Source: Mycteria americana
Lineage: Eukaryota > Chordata > Aves > Ciconiiformes > Ciconiidae
Direction: 5' to 3'
Assembly: GCF_035582795.1 (NCBI RefSeq)
Contig: NC_134367.1
Location: 109,602,062-109,666,061, forward strand
Length of the DNA: 64,000 nucleotides
Below, in pieces: positions 37,700-51,803 of the stretch (positions are counted from its first letter, which is position 1; each line of letters starts with the position of its first letter). The notes under the pieces were generated by a model that saw only the letters and a list, made by a program, of their open reading frames with translations, was not told where the DNA came from and did no database searches. The translations under genes and the position numbers were made by a program.

Positions 37700-40600
37700 G
37701 GAATCGTCTGGTTTAGGGGAAGGGTTTCAGCTGTTAGCGCTCTTGCAGGCTGTAGTTTTAGTCGGAGGACCGAGACGCAGAGTGACCACAGCACTCACCA
37801 GCAAAGGCGAGCTTTCAGAGCCCATCTTCCCGAGTTTCCCGAGGAGTCCCCTGAAAAACGTTGGTCCTGTACCACTACTCTTAGGAACCGATGTCTAGAG
37901 AAACTGGGGGGATTCACTGTTTCTAGATACGACAAAGTCCCTAGTGAGCGACTCAAGTAATGCATCCCTAAGCTGTGGCTGTAACCCCCTCTGTATTTAC
38001 CTTTCCTCCTTTTTAATTATGAAATACTTGCTTACTGCAACTGGAGCCTAGAGTTTGAACACTACAGAGGCACCTGGAACCCAGGGCTAAATACAAGTAT
38101 TCTAGCTGCAAGCAAAACAATCATATTTAAAAAAGAAAAAAACCCAGACAAAACAAAACCCATTAGTCTATACCTTGAGTCTCTCATAGTCCATTCCCAC
38201 CTACCTTTTGTACCACTATGCCTGCTGCAGAAGCCTCCCCTGTGGTATGGGAGTATCTTCCAGCTTGCCCTGCTTTTAAAGAGCTACTGACCTGCCCTTA
38301 ACTGCTTTATGTGTTTCAGGTGGCTTAATTCTTTAACGAATCTGAAATTCTTAAAGTTCTTCTGATTAAAGTGTTACCTAAGTCTGAGTGGTATACTGCG
38401 TGCAACATGTACAAGCCACTGCTATTCCAGTGTGTTTGCTCTGAATCTACGGATGTATTCCAGAGGAAAACTTCCACCTTTTGAAGTACCTCAGAATTTT
38501 CCTGTGGAAAGAATGGCATTGGTATATGTGCTTCCAGATGTAATGCTGTGTGCTCAGGTGTGTTGTTTTCACAGCCCTTGTGTGCAGCCACCTGAAGAAC
38601 CTGGAGTGATGAGTCAAACAAAAACTCTCCAGTTGAGTGCTTTCGTGGGGTTTTAGGTTATTGTTATTTAGCACTTAATTTCCCACCATCTTCAGAGAGA
38701 GGTGTTCAGAGCCAGAGCTTTCAAAGTGAATGTAGTTTTCCGTTGGCATTGAAGACGCTACATCTTCACTCTAGACATACAAGAAAACAACTGACTTAGT
38801 ATACCCTTTTCCTCATGTGAATGATCTTATACTTCATAGTGTGCTGTTTTTCACAGCACAGCAGAAAGCCCTCAGTGTTCTTCCATCATCTTAGGAGGGT
38901 AGATCCCCACAAGCTGTCCTCATGCCAGAATTGGCTTGAGGTGTTATCTGCCCAGAGCTCTTCTCTGGCTGCTTGCTGCTGTGGGGCTGCTGGAGGTAGC
39001 CGGCATTCTGCCTTCCCTCACACAGAAGGAAATGACAGCAGATAGCGCTTCCTTTCTAAAGGCAGGTGTATAGGGCTTCCAGTCCATGCCAGCTTGAAAG
39101 CTTGAGAGTTGAATATGGACTTTGCAGCCGTCTTATCACCGACTGGCTGGACCAGCCCCAAATGGTTTTAATTCTATTTTTATTTTTTAACAGGCGGAGA
39201 TTTTTTTTAAACTTGTTTTCATTTGATGCGCCAATTTCAGTGGTACTTTCTGTCTGTCTATACCACTGTTCCTCCTGACCCGTTGCAAAAGTAGCAAAAC
39301 AAACAAACTACAAATTAAAAGAAATCCTCCCATGTGGCGTTCTCACAGACTGGCGAAAAGCATTGTTTTGGAGATGCATTCCAAACTTTGTATGCAAAGC
39401 ATAGCACTTAGTCCGTACATAAATGAACCATTCTTTTAATGAAGCTGCTAATATCCTATGCATTTTGATAGAAAATTTACTCCTAGATAATATACCCAAC
39501 TAGAATATAGCTATTTACAATCTCAGCCATATCCTGTCGTATATCACATAGCCCACACACAAGGGGAAACAGGAGGAACACAAATCTACTGGCAGGAATA
39601 GTCAGGGTAAAAAGAGATCTCATGTCATTGTCGCACTTCAGCCATCTCGATGAACTGAGCAACACTTGTAAAATAAATAATATTTGCAGTGGTGTGAAGT
39701 ATTCACATCTAGGATGTGAGCCTGTTCCCAGTGAAGTAAATGGCAAAATTCCCATCAATTCCTGTAGTCCAGATTTAGTACATGTTAAAATGATGTTTCA
39801 CAGGCTTGCTGTATATTTTGCCTGCTTAGGTGGTGAGTATGACTGTTTATGTGGTAATGGAATTTCTCTATTTTTCAGTCCCTGAATTCATTCCTCAACT
39901 GTTTTGCACATAGTTGTCATTCATGTGTAGACTCTGCAGTGCAATTGCAATAAAGGGTCAGAAGCCACTGGAATAGACAAGAAAATGGGCAACACCAAAT
40001 AAACCAAGTGTTCCACTGCTTGGAGACTGGTTCATTTGAGGTGTTCATTAGTGCCCAGTACCTCAAACCAGTGATATGCAAAGAAAACTTGCGCCGCGAT
40101 GCAGGCTACCAAATACTCAGGCAGTCTCTCAGCATCTGAAAGCCTCTACTTTTTTAAGTTAAATTATCTTTCCTATGTTATAGAAGTCATCTATGAGAGT
40201 GAAATCTGAGAATTTTAAGCATCCAGTTTATTTTTCTTTTATGCTATTTACGTTTTGCAGCAGTACTCTATTTGGACAGGAGAAGTAACACTTTCTCTTT
40301 GTTTATAGTCAGTTTATTTTTTTCAGTTGGTTAATTTTCAGGGTTTTATGTAGTAACCCAGAACTGCAGGTTTTAAGATGCATTGTAAACTGGGTTTTAA
40401 TTACTCTTTGCATATATGTCACAAAAGACTCATAGGAAATTTTTCATACCCAGGGGATATGTTGACTTTTGTCTTGCCAAAACTTAAAACTCAGACGAAA
40501 TACAACCTAAAAAAGCTTGATTAGCCCATCTACTTGTAACTTGTTTTGCAGAACAGCCTTGAAATTACACACTGCTTCCATTCACTGTGATAGACACAAC

Positions 40601-43600
40601 CACTTGGAGACATCCTGGATCAGAATTTTCCATGGTCTGATGCAGTCTTCCTCATCTGCATCTGATAGGGCTGCAGGGCTGAGCTGTAATGAAGGTGTCC
40701 CTAGTTCAGGTTTGTAAAAGGAGCAGGTAGTATGAAAGGGAGAAGAGGGAGCGGGTGTTCTCAGTGAACGCTGTAGCAAGAACCACCGTGCCGTTGGCTA
40801 CCAGTGTTCCAGCTCTGCCACAGGCACCCTGCACCACAGGCAGTGTAACCTCTAGTTTGGCTTAGTTCTTCTGGAGCAGGCTCTGAGGCCTCGGGCCAAA
40901 TCATGCTGTGACAAGCTCTGGAGAATGGAAGATGATGACACCAGCAGAGAGAAATGGTGGTGTATCCTCTCTTCTTCAGTTCCCGCAGGATTGAGCAGTG
41001 TGCACCTCCAGCCGGTACGTGCTGCAGATGGCAATTGAGAGAAGGGGCTGGCCATGCCCTTTAGCTGGCAGACTGTGTTCTCTTGGAGCTGCCGTGTGCC
41101 AGTCAGCGTGGGAGAAGATCTGGCTCCCTGTCATTCCCTGAGCTGATACATGGGAATCTTGCCCTCCTTCCTACCTGTTTTTCCTTCCCTCGACATCACG
41201 TGTGTGGGAGGGGGGAAACGAAGGGGGAGAACTTGAGGGTAATGTGAGAAGTGAGTGGAATTATCTGAAAGTATGAGGTATTCTCCAAGATTAATCCCTC
41301 CTGTCAGGAAGGGGGTGGACTTTTGGATCACAGCCTGAATTATACATGTATACTATTTTTATGTAGGGAGTAATTGAAATATGTAGCATAAAATTATGTT
41401 AGTGCAAGGTGGGAGAGCAGCCACCCATAAGCCATGAAATAGCCAGTGGAGGAGATCATGAGTGACAGCCTCTTACAGACAGCTAGAGAAAGAAGGGATG
41501 ATTCCCAGCCCGCTGAACTTTTTTCTTCTGCGGTGTACAGCTCTCCTGCTCCTGGGCGTGTCAGCTCCATATTCTGAGTCTTCTGTCATCTGTTTATTCT
41601 GCTTCGGTCTTGATAGAGTTCAAGGGCTAGACCTTCAGCTATGTAAATATGGCTTTAATGCTCAATTTATAGAAGCCAAGCATCTGCAGAAGGCTCTCAT
41701 TAGAAGCCATGGCTCTCTTCAGCAGAATGAGCTCTCCAAAGAGCTGAATAGAAGTACAGAACACAACACTCAGGAAAGTTGCAGGGATGAGATCTGCATA
41801 AAATTATCAATACCCATTTTATTGTTGTTGTTGGAATGGTAAATAGATGCCTCAAGCAAACATCCATCGCCTTCATTATTGAAACAAAGAATTTCAAGGA
41901 AAAAACACATTTTCTTATCTACAGTAGGACAAATATTGCAGAAAAGAAATTGGGGCTTTCAAGCATCTGTGCATTAAAATCTCAAACCTGCTTTGGCATT
42001 TATGGTCCTTTTTAATATTTTTTTTTTCCTATGGACATGTAAATCAATGAATCTGGGTGATTTACAAGCTCATTTGTGGAAAACAAAGGTTTTTCAAAGT
42101 GTTTGTATGAATTTGTGTTCGTGAACTTTACTGCCGGAATTCTTCAGCTAATGTTGCCTTTCAGCCTGTGATGTATAGACCACTAGTAGTCTGCAGAAAC
42201 AAGCTATTTGTTCATGAGAGCATAATTAAACAAAGCAAACCTATTGTCAGTACACTTCATTCTATTGGGTTTTGTATTTTCCACTGAAAAGATCAAGAAG
42301 TTCTTTATGGTAATTTCTTCATCTGTTTATGCAAGGTGGGAAAGGAGACCTGTGATAAGATGCGTGTGTCCAGGTTACTGCTCCATTGCTGGTAGCAGTG
42401 GTATCAGCTGTACTGTAGATATTCCTCATGGTGAGGTAAAGTTGGGCACAAGAACAACTGAATCTGCAGGTTTCTACTTCTGCAGGTCCTGTTCTTGTCA
42501 GTACGGAGAAGGCCATTGATTTCCTCCTTTTTTTAAAAAAAAAAAAGCAAACAAAACCCCCAGAGATTTAAGTGAGAAATAGAAGTATCTTATATAACTT
42601 ACTTGGCTGATCATATTGAACAGTCACTCAATGATCTTGCTAGCACAGGGTAGTCTGGAATATTTTTGTGCCATGAAGTGTCTGGACCATCTAGAATGAC
42701 AAACAAGCTTGGAAAACTCAAAACTGATTCGCAGATAATTTGTGATCAGAATAAATGCCAAATTATTTCAAGCTTGTAGATCCTCGGTTGAGACAACCCC
42801 AGCCTATGTATCTGATCAGTAAAAAACAACAGGGTTTTATCTCTGCTGAGGCATCTGGCGTGGCCCCTCAGTTTTAATCCAGTGTCCAATGGCCTGCTCT
42901 GCTGTATTTTAGGAAGAAAGCCGCTTTCCTCATTGCAGCTGTATTTTATTAGCACATACTTGCCTGAATACTTAATATATTCTTCCTCCCTTTCCCAGTT
43001 TTACACTGGATCCCTTTCTTGAGTTTATCTGCTTAGCCATAATGGTCACATATACATATGCGTTCTTACTCATCATCCTCCCATGGCCCTTGCTTTACAA
43101 ACACAGTTATGGGCATACACAGTAAAAGCACAGCAATGCCTTGTTCTTGACTACAGTCTCTCTCACAATCTAAATATTTAGTACTGTTTATGTCCTTTGG
43201 TCAGTTTTTGCTCTTCATTCCTTGTTGTTGGTAAAAGTCAGCTGTTGAGCTCTCCTTGTATTTATAATGACTTTTTGGTTCATTTCACTGTCAAGCTGTG
43301 GACTAACCTAGTGCTGCTGCTGCTTTTGAATTGCTGTCAGTGCCAGACCAACTTAAATGCAGACAAGTTTCTCTCCCCTCCCTCATGCCTTCTGTTTCCA
43401 TCAAAATAGAAGACAAAAGAAATGGCCAGTTTTTGTTCACTGCTGTGGTTGAAGCAGTTCTGTGGAGGTATTCATTACTTAACGAACAGGTAAGGAGACA
43501 GGGTTTGCTCAGCATCTTGCAATCTGTCATTTAATGCAATTTGGACAGATGTACTTGAAGATTAAAAGTGAAGGTGGGAGCAGACAGCAGAGAAGAGCTG

Positions 43601-44479
43601 TTAAATGGCCAAATAAACCAACTGAATTTTAAGGAGTCTGGAAAGCTGTTCCAGACGAAGGGTGTGACGTGGAGAAAAATAGAGAAACAAGCCCAGAAGG
43701 AGAGAAGTACATTCGCAGAGATTTGGTGAGAAGGCCAAAGAACTGGAACTTCTTGCAGCAAGAGAGGAAAGGAGTGAAAGGATTTGAAGACAGAAGTAAC
43801 TTGGATGAGGAGAGTGCTTTTGACGGGTGAATTTTGGCTAGTCTGGATTGCAGGATGGAGGTGACTTGTTCTCCTGCTCTGAATCAGTGGGTGTCAGAGA
43901 GATTTACAAACTCTGATAAAGCACCATTGCCTGCAGCAGTTCACTGCCATTTTATCTCTGCTCTGCCATGAAAAGAGCATTGAGAGTTTGTAGAGCTGTT
44001 CAGGATAGTCAAGGGAGGAGTGGGAAGCAGAAACCAGGTTCCTCAGGCTCTTTCTTATCCATCAGATCGCATGCAGCACCCTGTACACAAACACACCCGT
44101 AGGTGGCAGCAGCTGGCATAAAGCAGAAAGGTGAATTTTAGTGTCTGTATACAATTTTGAATTTTGTGGAGAAACAAGTGATTGGATGGTAAAGGGATTC
44201 TAATATAGTCCCTAAGTTTGTAAAAGGGCCTGGAGTTTGCAATGGATTTATGAAAACTTTCATTCAGAGGTAACCTGGAAAGGAGAAAAGGAAAAGAGCT
44301 TTCTTCTTTTCTTATTTTCTATGAGATACAAAGTCAATCTGACATATAACATTCTTTCTTCTGTCTTTGGGCTTGTCTTCATTTAAGAGTTTCACAACTT
44401 TAAAGTTACACAGTTGCAGCACTACAGTGGATGTATATGGACTTGGTTGTAGCACTGTGCAAAGATGCTGGTCAATAAA
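37700..44479. other. Intron 1 sequence; weak repeats only
   Basis: AT-rich intronic DNA. A CAGTGAAGTAAATGGCAAAA string at about 39729 resembles the dispersed 'AGTCAATGG' palindromic class. A T7A12 run lies at 42528-42546. The stretch 43540-43900 is purine-rich and annotated separately. Confidence 0.55.
43540..43900. repeat. Purine-rich segment, possibly an ancient interspersed repeat
   Basis: The + strand is strongly A/G-rich and holds phrases such as GGAAAGCTGTTCCAGACGAA, GTGAGAAGGCC and GATTGCAGGATGGAGGTGAC, which in order resemble an old amniote interspersed repeat seen also in mammals. I cannot name the family with confidence. No coding potential was recognised. Confidence 0.3.
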
Positions 44480-44912
44480 GATAGAACAGAATAGACTATT
44501 TCAGTTGGAAGGGACCTACAACGATCATCTAGTCCAACTGCCTGACCAATTCAGGGCTGACCAAAAGTTAAAGCATGTTATTAAGGGCATTGTCCAAATG
44601 CCTCTTAAACACTGACAGGTTTGGGGCATCGACCGCCTCTCTAGGAAGCCCATTCCAGTGTTTGACCGTCCTCTCGGTAAAGAAATGCTTCCTAATGTCC
44701 AGTCTGAACCTGCCCTGGCGCAGCTTTGAACCATTCCCACTTGTTCTTTCACTGGATACTAGGGAGAAGAGCTCAGCACCTCCCTCTCCACTTAACTCCT
44801 CAGAAAGCTGTAGAGAGCAATGAGGTTGCCGCTCAGCCTCCTTTTCTCCAAACTAGACAAACCCAGAGGCCTCAGCCACTCCTTGTAGGACATGCCTTCC
44901 AGCCCATATCTG
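44480..44912 (-). mobile_element. CR1 LINE 3' fragment, minus strand
   Basis: The + strand shows the reverse complement of a CR1 3' end: degenerate ATAGAA repeats, TTTCAGTTGGAAGGGACCTA, CATCTAGTCCAACTGCC, then GGAAGCCCATTCCAGTGTTT, TAAAGAAATGCTTCCTAATG, CTGAACCTGCCCTGGCGCAG, and AACCCAGAGGCCTCAGCCAC. The 3' end is at about 44480 and the 5' truncation at about 44912, so only the distal part of the reverse transcriptase gene and the 3' UTR remain. It is the best preserved CR1 in the window and the strongest sign of a bird genome. It lies antisense to STUM in intron 1. Confidence 0.93.
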
Positions 44913-46666
44913 GAAGAAGGTAAACCAGTTTAGAGTGTTGTACCTATGTCCAGTAGTTAGGATTTTGCTAGTATAAAGGTTCTGACATCTGGCAAACCTT
45001 ACTGGCAATTAAAAACATTATCTGTGCCTTACACAACTTCTGCTGGAAGTTACTTCTCCAGCAGGAAGGGAAACAGAAAGGGAACGCCCACCTCTGCTGC
45101 AGCTACTCCAGTTCACCGTCCAACATCTTATTTGAAACTGCAGTTAGAGCTCATTTGCCTTTCAGGTGCTGGCCTGTGAACTGGAGCAGTTGTGGTGTGA
45201 TGCACATGTAAGGAAGCTGGTGTGGCAGCAGTCTTCCTTAGCAGAGAGCTGGAGCCAGCATCATGCAGCAACCTTAGACATCATTGATTACAAGTCAGAC
45301 CCAGGACATGACATCACCACGGGCCCAGCCTCACATGAGAAAGAAAAGTTTGTGTTGACCAAGCTTGCTTTAGAGATTCCAGGAATGTGAAAGCTTGGTT
45401 TCCCTGGTTCTTCTGAAGATTGGGAACTTTTTCATTAAGTGAAGGAGTTAATCCCTCTTCCTTTTCCCACTCTTCCCAGGGTTTTTGAGTGTTTATGTTA
45501 ACTAGGAGCCCCAAAATGAAAATATTATAAGAGCTTGAGAAAAATCACATGCCATTCTACCTAGTTATTCACTTGTTGATTTCTGATGTTATAAGTTTCC
45601 TAGGTTTCATTGTGTGTAGAGTCAAGGAAAAAATAAGTAGATGGAACTCGAATATTTGATTTAAAATACTCTTTTCCACAGATTGTTTTCTCTGCATCTT
45701 ACCACTTAGAAGCTGCTCTCAGCCTCCTTCCTCCAGCAATGTAATCCTTATTATAAAGGCAGTTCAAAGCTCAGTTTTTCCATTCCAAGGGAGTTACAAG
45801 CCAAACAATTTCTGTCTAACTACTTGACAGCCCCTCAAAAGGCCTAGTGATGCAATCCTGACTCTCACAATATTTGGTGTTTCCTTAGAACTCTGTTCCC
45901 TGAGGCTCTTGATTACATGAGAATCTCTGCTTTCAAGAAAAGAAAAAAATGTAACTCTCATGGCTTTGGAGCAGGATTTGAAGATAGGATCCTGTCTCAA
46001 AAAAAAAAGGAGGGGGGGAAAAAGAATAAATTACATTTTTTTTAAATCTCAGTTTTGGAGAACCTGATTCATGATTTTTCAGTACTGAAGGATGGCAATA
46101 TTATACTGAGCTTTTAAATTAAAAAAGTAGATATATTGCTAACTAATTCACAACTCTGGCAGACTAGACAAAACCATGGACACTCATGTCTTTAAGCATA
46201 TCATCATGAAATATCCGGACTAGTAGATATAAATGAGGTGGTTGATGAAAGCTGATTGGTAATACACTAACTTAAATTAAAAGTTCCAGTATAAGCAGGA
46301 TATGCCCAGAGTGGATCGTGGTCAAATCTTGCTACAGGAAAGAGTGAATACAATCAATAGAGGAACTCTTGGAAACATAATTGTGTTCACTGCAGGGGTT
46401 CGACCTGTACTGCATTTCTAATTTCAGTAATAATGCTTACACAAGGAACTGTGCAGGGGACTAAGGCTGCCATCTTTGGGAATGTGAATTTAAACATATC
46501 ACAGGTAATTATCCAGCATCTCACCAGCTCGTCATGTATCTAGGCTGAGCCCTCAGCTTGCCACAAACATTAATATCCACGCAAAACTTACAAATGCTCC
46601 GAGTTTGTGGATAATCATTTCATTTCAGTTATAACACAGGCAAGTTTGTAAAGAATGCAAACGCTA

Positions 46667-46699
46667 AATGGTCAAATTGCAAATTTGCAAATGACCATT
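46667..46699. repeat. Imperfect inverted repeat containing the palindrome ATTTGCAAAT
   Basis: The left arm AATGGTCAAATTGCAAAT pairs with the right arm ATTTGCAAATGACCATT with one bulged base. The palindrome ATTTGCAAAT (46683-46692) sits in the right arm, and CAAATGGTCA recurs directly after the structure at 46701-46710. POU-factor binding is possible but not shown. Confidence 0.7.
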
Positions 46700-49600
46700 G
46701 CAAATGGTCAATCTTGAGATTGTGTTGGAAAAAATTTCGATTGAACCAAATAAGAATGTTGTTTTAAAAGTGTTTGTACAGTTTCAGCTAAGTGTTATAA
46801 GTCCTTGAAGAACTGAGATTTTAATGGAGATTAATAAACTAAATTATAATGAGCCATTGTTACAAGTTTACTATGTTAAAAAGTTGACTCATTTTACAGA
46901 GTATGAATCACAATATTTATATTAAAATATTTTACCTGAAATAAAAGAAGCCCAATGATCACATTAGTATAACACTGTCCACTGAAACAGTTTTGCTGTT
47001 TTAAGTTTAAAATATGTATTTATTTGTATGCATATATCTATCACATATGCCAATATGGTGATGTGAGATCTTGGGTTTAAATGATTTCTTCCTTATGTAG
47101 GTAGAAAACCATTTGTTGTATCTGGTTTTTAAGTGCATTCATAAAAGAATGGAGCTTAGATTTCATAAATGGGCTTTGTTAATTTGCTATTTTTAAAATA
47201 ATTACAAGACCTCTTCTGTTGCCATGACAATTTGATTTCCATAAACATGATTTTTTGTGTGTGTGAATAGCCAACACTGTATTTGCTATGCTGTGTTGGG
47301 GAAAGGAGCTGGCAACTTGACACCATAGAAATCACTATGCGGAGAGGCCCACATAGGCAGACCTCTTTCACTGACAGTGGTCAGGACTAGGTTCTTTATA
47401 GTAAGATAATATAAGCTCTTGGATCAAGGTTTATGTATTTCTATTCCCTGTAAATGAAAAGATTTTTTTTTCATGTCTTCTTGCGAACACTGTTTTGGAG
47501 TCAGGAAGCTTTAAGTTTCCTTTCCACTGAAAATTGGTTCCAAGAATCTGAAGACTAAATTCTAGCTAAAAGTACGGCTGGATCTCCTTGGGTGTACATA
47601 CACAAAGCAGCTTAAGGACATACAACTCTCATTGCTCTGCAACCCACTCTGGAGTTTGTCCTAGTGCAAGGTGTTCACAAAGGATTTAGGACTGTGAGAA
47701 AGGACTGGTCACAGATTGAGACATTTGTGAGGTGTAGCCAGAAGAAAATCCCTTTCTAGCTGTGGGATCGGCATGGTTTCCCATACCTTCCTTCTGTCTT
47801 TGTGAAATGATTGCAACAAATCAGACCTGTTTCTGAACTCATTTGTACCAGACTGGTTATCGACTAATCCGTTGAAAGAGTAGGTACATTGGTTTTGATG
47901 TAGTTAGACAATTTAGTTAGTGCGGATTCTCTGGACTGGGCCATTAAATTATCTCTCTTGATCTATTTAATTGTGAAAGCATTGCCAAATCTTCCTGTCT
48001 GTATTGCAAAGATGATAATGTTTTTTGCTATATGTCTCTGTTCTATAGCTCTGCACCTGACAAACTGATCAATACCAGAGAAGGCTTAACAGGGGTTTTA
48101 GAAAACAAATACTACATTTTTTAAAAAAAAATATTTTAGACTCAGCATCACGAGATTTTTTTTTCCTCCTACTGAAATTTCATTGTGGCTACAGAGAGCT
48201 GGTGGGATGGTTCCTTGTCTCGTGTAAAAGAGAGAACAGAGCACAGGAACTACAATCATTGGCAATTGTGAGTACAAAAATGCTCTCGTTTTCTCTTTTA
48301 AAAGCCAGAAGGTAATTTTATACATTGACTTGCACCTGAGTGCTTATTTCACTCGGTCCTCTGCTCCTCCCACACATCCCACAAAAACAACATTGAAATG
48401 GATTCTCCTAGCACTCCTTTGAAGCTGACTCCCTGAGGTGATCTAACTTTCATCTTATTTACATTGGTCAGCTGTACAGGGTGACCTGATTTTTGTGCCT
48501 TGAGAGCTAGCCCCTTACATCATATACTGCCACAGAAGGCTACTGTTCTTTTACACCCACGCTGCAGAGCTGTAGATAGCTGCACAAGTGCAAGGCAGAG
48601 CTTGAACCAAGCCATGAGTGTGGACAGAAGAATGGGGAGGACTCTGTGTCCAGCCATCAGCCATTCTGTGTCACCAATCCATCTTGATCCAAATAACTCC
48701 TTACGCACAAGGGTGCCAACATGCAAATTCTCATTTCCATCAGAGTTAAGCTTCAGTATTCCCACTTTGGATGGTAGATTCAAGGCAACATAGTTAAAAG
48801 TAGGAACCGTCTCCTTGTGCTGTGTGCAGCTGATACTTAGAAGAAAGCTGTGGTGGAGCCAGGAATGGAATTTAGACCAAGCATTAGTTCCCGGGAACCA
48901 CTCTTGCTCAGCAATTACACAGTGAATCCTTCTTTTACTGAAGCTGTGATGAATAAATGGTAACGGTCCACCCTTAGTATTATCGACACAAGAAATAAAA
49001 TATTTTTCTTCTGCGTATTAGCTAAAATATGGTCTACATGGTGCAACTGAAAATCTGGCCTGTGTGTGTATGTTCTGCTCTCACATCTGTGCTCTCAATC
49101 CACTAGATGTTCTTTCAGTGCTCATTTACTCTCTGTGTGCCAGGGCAGAACTGGACAGACAGGATGTCCCCTTTCTAGTTGCTCCGTGGACTCCAGGTCA
49201 CATTGTTTGGAGCAACAGACAGTCATTCGAACCAGTGCAAAACAGGTACAAAATGTTCCCATTTCAAGCTAAACCCACTTGTCAGAACAGAATCCACAAC
49301 ATGCAGAGCAATGTGGTGTTGAGCCTCTAGAACCAGTTTGCCTCGCCTCTGCTCACCATTTTTGCTTCTTGTAACATTGAGCGGGCCCCTTGAGGTTGCT
49401 CCTACAAGTAAGTATTACTCACTGTAAGGAAGAGTTGCAGAACTGAGCTCTTACATTGCACTTAAAACCAGATAAGATGCTTCCTAAGTTGCAGTAGTAA
49501 GTAGGACACCCGTTGAGAACCGTATTTCCCAAATTAGCCAGTGACCAAAGCTAAAAATCTGAGGCTGTTGCATCACAAAACTTATTCTGCTTTCTCCCTT

Positions 49601-49869
49601 ACAAACGTGGTTTTGTTTTAAACATTTATGACACTTCATCATATACTAGTAAATGTTCTTTAGTATATTTTGTAAAAGGAATGATACCTAAATGACATAA
49701 GACCTTATTCTAGTGACTGTGATTTATATGACAAGTGCTGAGTAGGTAGTCGAGCAGGGTTTTACCGCATTATTATTTCAGTAGCACTGTGAAGTGCAGA
49801 CTACACTCAAGTCCTGTTATGATACAGAAATCTGAAGGAAGACTTATGTCACACACTTAGACTGCTTGC

Positions 49870-49995
49870 AGTCTGAATGGAGAAATCAGAGGAAATAACC
49901 TGCTGAAGGTTGTCCAGGAAGGTGGTGGCAGAACTGGCAAGAGAATCTACATGGACTTCTTACAGTTCAGTGCCTCAAATCACGCAGCCATGCTT
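49870..49995 (-). repeat. MIR-like tRNA-SINE relic, antisense orientation
   Basis: The + strand order AGGAAATAACCTGCTGAAGG, TTGTCCAGGAAGGTGGTGGC, AGAACTGGCAAGAGAATCTA, then TTCAGTGCCTCAAATCACGC follows the antisense MIR pattern (…TGACTTGCCCAAGGTCACACAG…GTGGCAGAGC…GAACCCAG…AGTGCC…). Diverged; the edges are approximate. Confidence 0.5.
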
Positions 49996-51803
49996 TAGTT
50001 GCCATTAATCCCTTCCAGGGAAACTGTGTATAAGGAACTACCTCCATCAGTCTTGGACTTTGTGTTCACCAGGAAGCAAGGTGTTGTCTGTGCCATGCAT
50101 TAGTGAAAACACAATAAATAGGTAGGATGGACAAGGCAGTTCGTAGTTTGGATGTGCTGGTTACTTCCTCACATGATCCTGTGATCTGCTTTATGCCGGT
50201 GAAAGCTACAGTCTATCTTGTACACACAAGGGGGACTTCAGCATGTTTTAGTTAGTACATGGCAAAAAACCCAAAACCAAAACCCAAAGCCAAGCAAGCA
50301 CAGACACCCCCTGGGGTTGCCATTTGAAAGAACACCGATTTGTACCGTGTTTTGTAGTTTAGTATTAACAGATATTTGCAGTAAGTAGGCTCCACTGTAT
50401 TCCTTCTTGTTTACACCACAATTGTGTGCAAAATGGGACCTTACTGTGACCATAAAATGTACTATTTTAAAATATATTATTTATACAGCTGTGTAGGTGA
50501 CCATGGCACTGTACAGACAATGGAGAAAGAATGGGTCCTATCCCAGAAGGTTTTGATAGAAATGTAACCCCAAGAGTCAGATCAGAGTTAAAAGAAATCT
50601 TAATAAAAACACACAATACAGTGTAATGAAAAGAAAAATATTTCCTTGAGTTGTATGTTTAAAGGCAGAGTTTTAAAGGCACAGTTGGGAGTTGTTTCTT
50701 AGCAACAGGGCTCATCTGAGCCATGCAAACACTGTCATGTTGGAAAAAGATACCCCCAAGAAGAAAGGCAATATGAAAGGAGCTAGAAACATCAAATTTA
50801 GATGTCTTCCTGCTGTTGCAGGAGCATTTCATCAGCATTGCAGAGCCTTCAGGCCAAGGTCACTTTGATAAACTGTAATGATCAGAACAAAGAACTTGTC
50901 TTTACTTCTTTTTTCCAACAGGGAAGAACGGCAAAAATAACATTTAAAAGTAACGTGCATTGGTATTACAGGGATGCTATAAACCATAGTTTAGGTCCTG
51001 TCTTCCGTCTGTGTGCATAATAACATGGCTGTATTCTACACTGAGGGAGGGCATAGGAGTCCTGCAGAATGAAGTACTTGCTCTGTTGTACCTCATAGTG
51101 TATCCAGTACTAGATGTTTGAGAGGAAGACCTGTAATGAACAGGGTTGAATGTAATAACCTGCCTGTAGCAAAAGCTCCTTCTAAAGGAGTTGATTAGCT
51201 ACCTGATACACCAAAGCAGGAGATAATTTTTATTAGTATTATTTAGTCAACTTAACGGCAAATGTTCTTTTCATTGGATGTATTAGATGGGATTCATCTA
51301 CCTGTGCATCTGAGTTGGTTGCTGCTATAATCTGTGGGGAGGAATTAGGCACTACCAGTGTGTGACTCATCTCTTCTTTAAAATAGGTTAAGTGAATCAC
51401 ACCCTCTGGGGGCCTCCGTCTCTTTTTTTTTTTTTTTTGACTGCAAAGGATAACTGGCTCAGACACCTCCCTTGCAGATATCTGAAGTTAGGTCAGATGA
51501 AAGCTACCTATTAACTGGTTTGCAAAATAAGGCATTTGCTTTAATAGTTTCAAAATACATCATGCATTGCCCACACATCTTTCTGGATCTTGTCTTGTCC
51601 TTACAAGAACTCATAAGTAGGTCTGACCTCTGTGCTGTTTCCTAATGCATATACATCTACCATGTCTCATATAATTTGTATATTTTTTAAGCTTAGACCT
51701 CCTATCTTTCTCATGAGTCCTCAACCTAAAAACCTTTAATTTCTGTAATTACTATCATTTCCCTTCCCCGTAGGTCTTTGCTAGCTCTTTTCCAAAGTGT
51801 ATG

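Larger units (their letters stand above)
44913..51803. other. Intron 1 sequence with scattered old repeats
   Basis: AT-rich intronic DNA without a recognised exon. The hairpin at 46667-46699 and the MIR-like relic at 49870-49995 are listed separately; another SINE-like string near 48848-48935 is weaker. A T16 run lies at 51423-51438. Confidence 0.55.
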
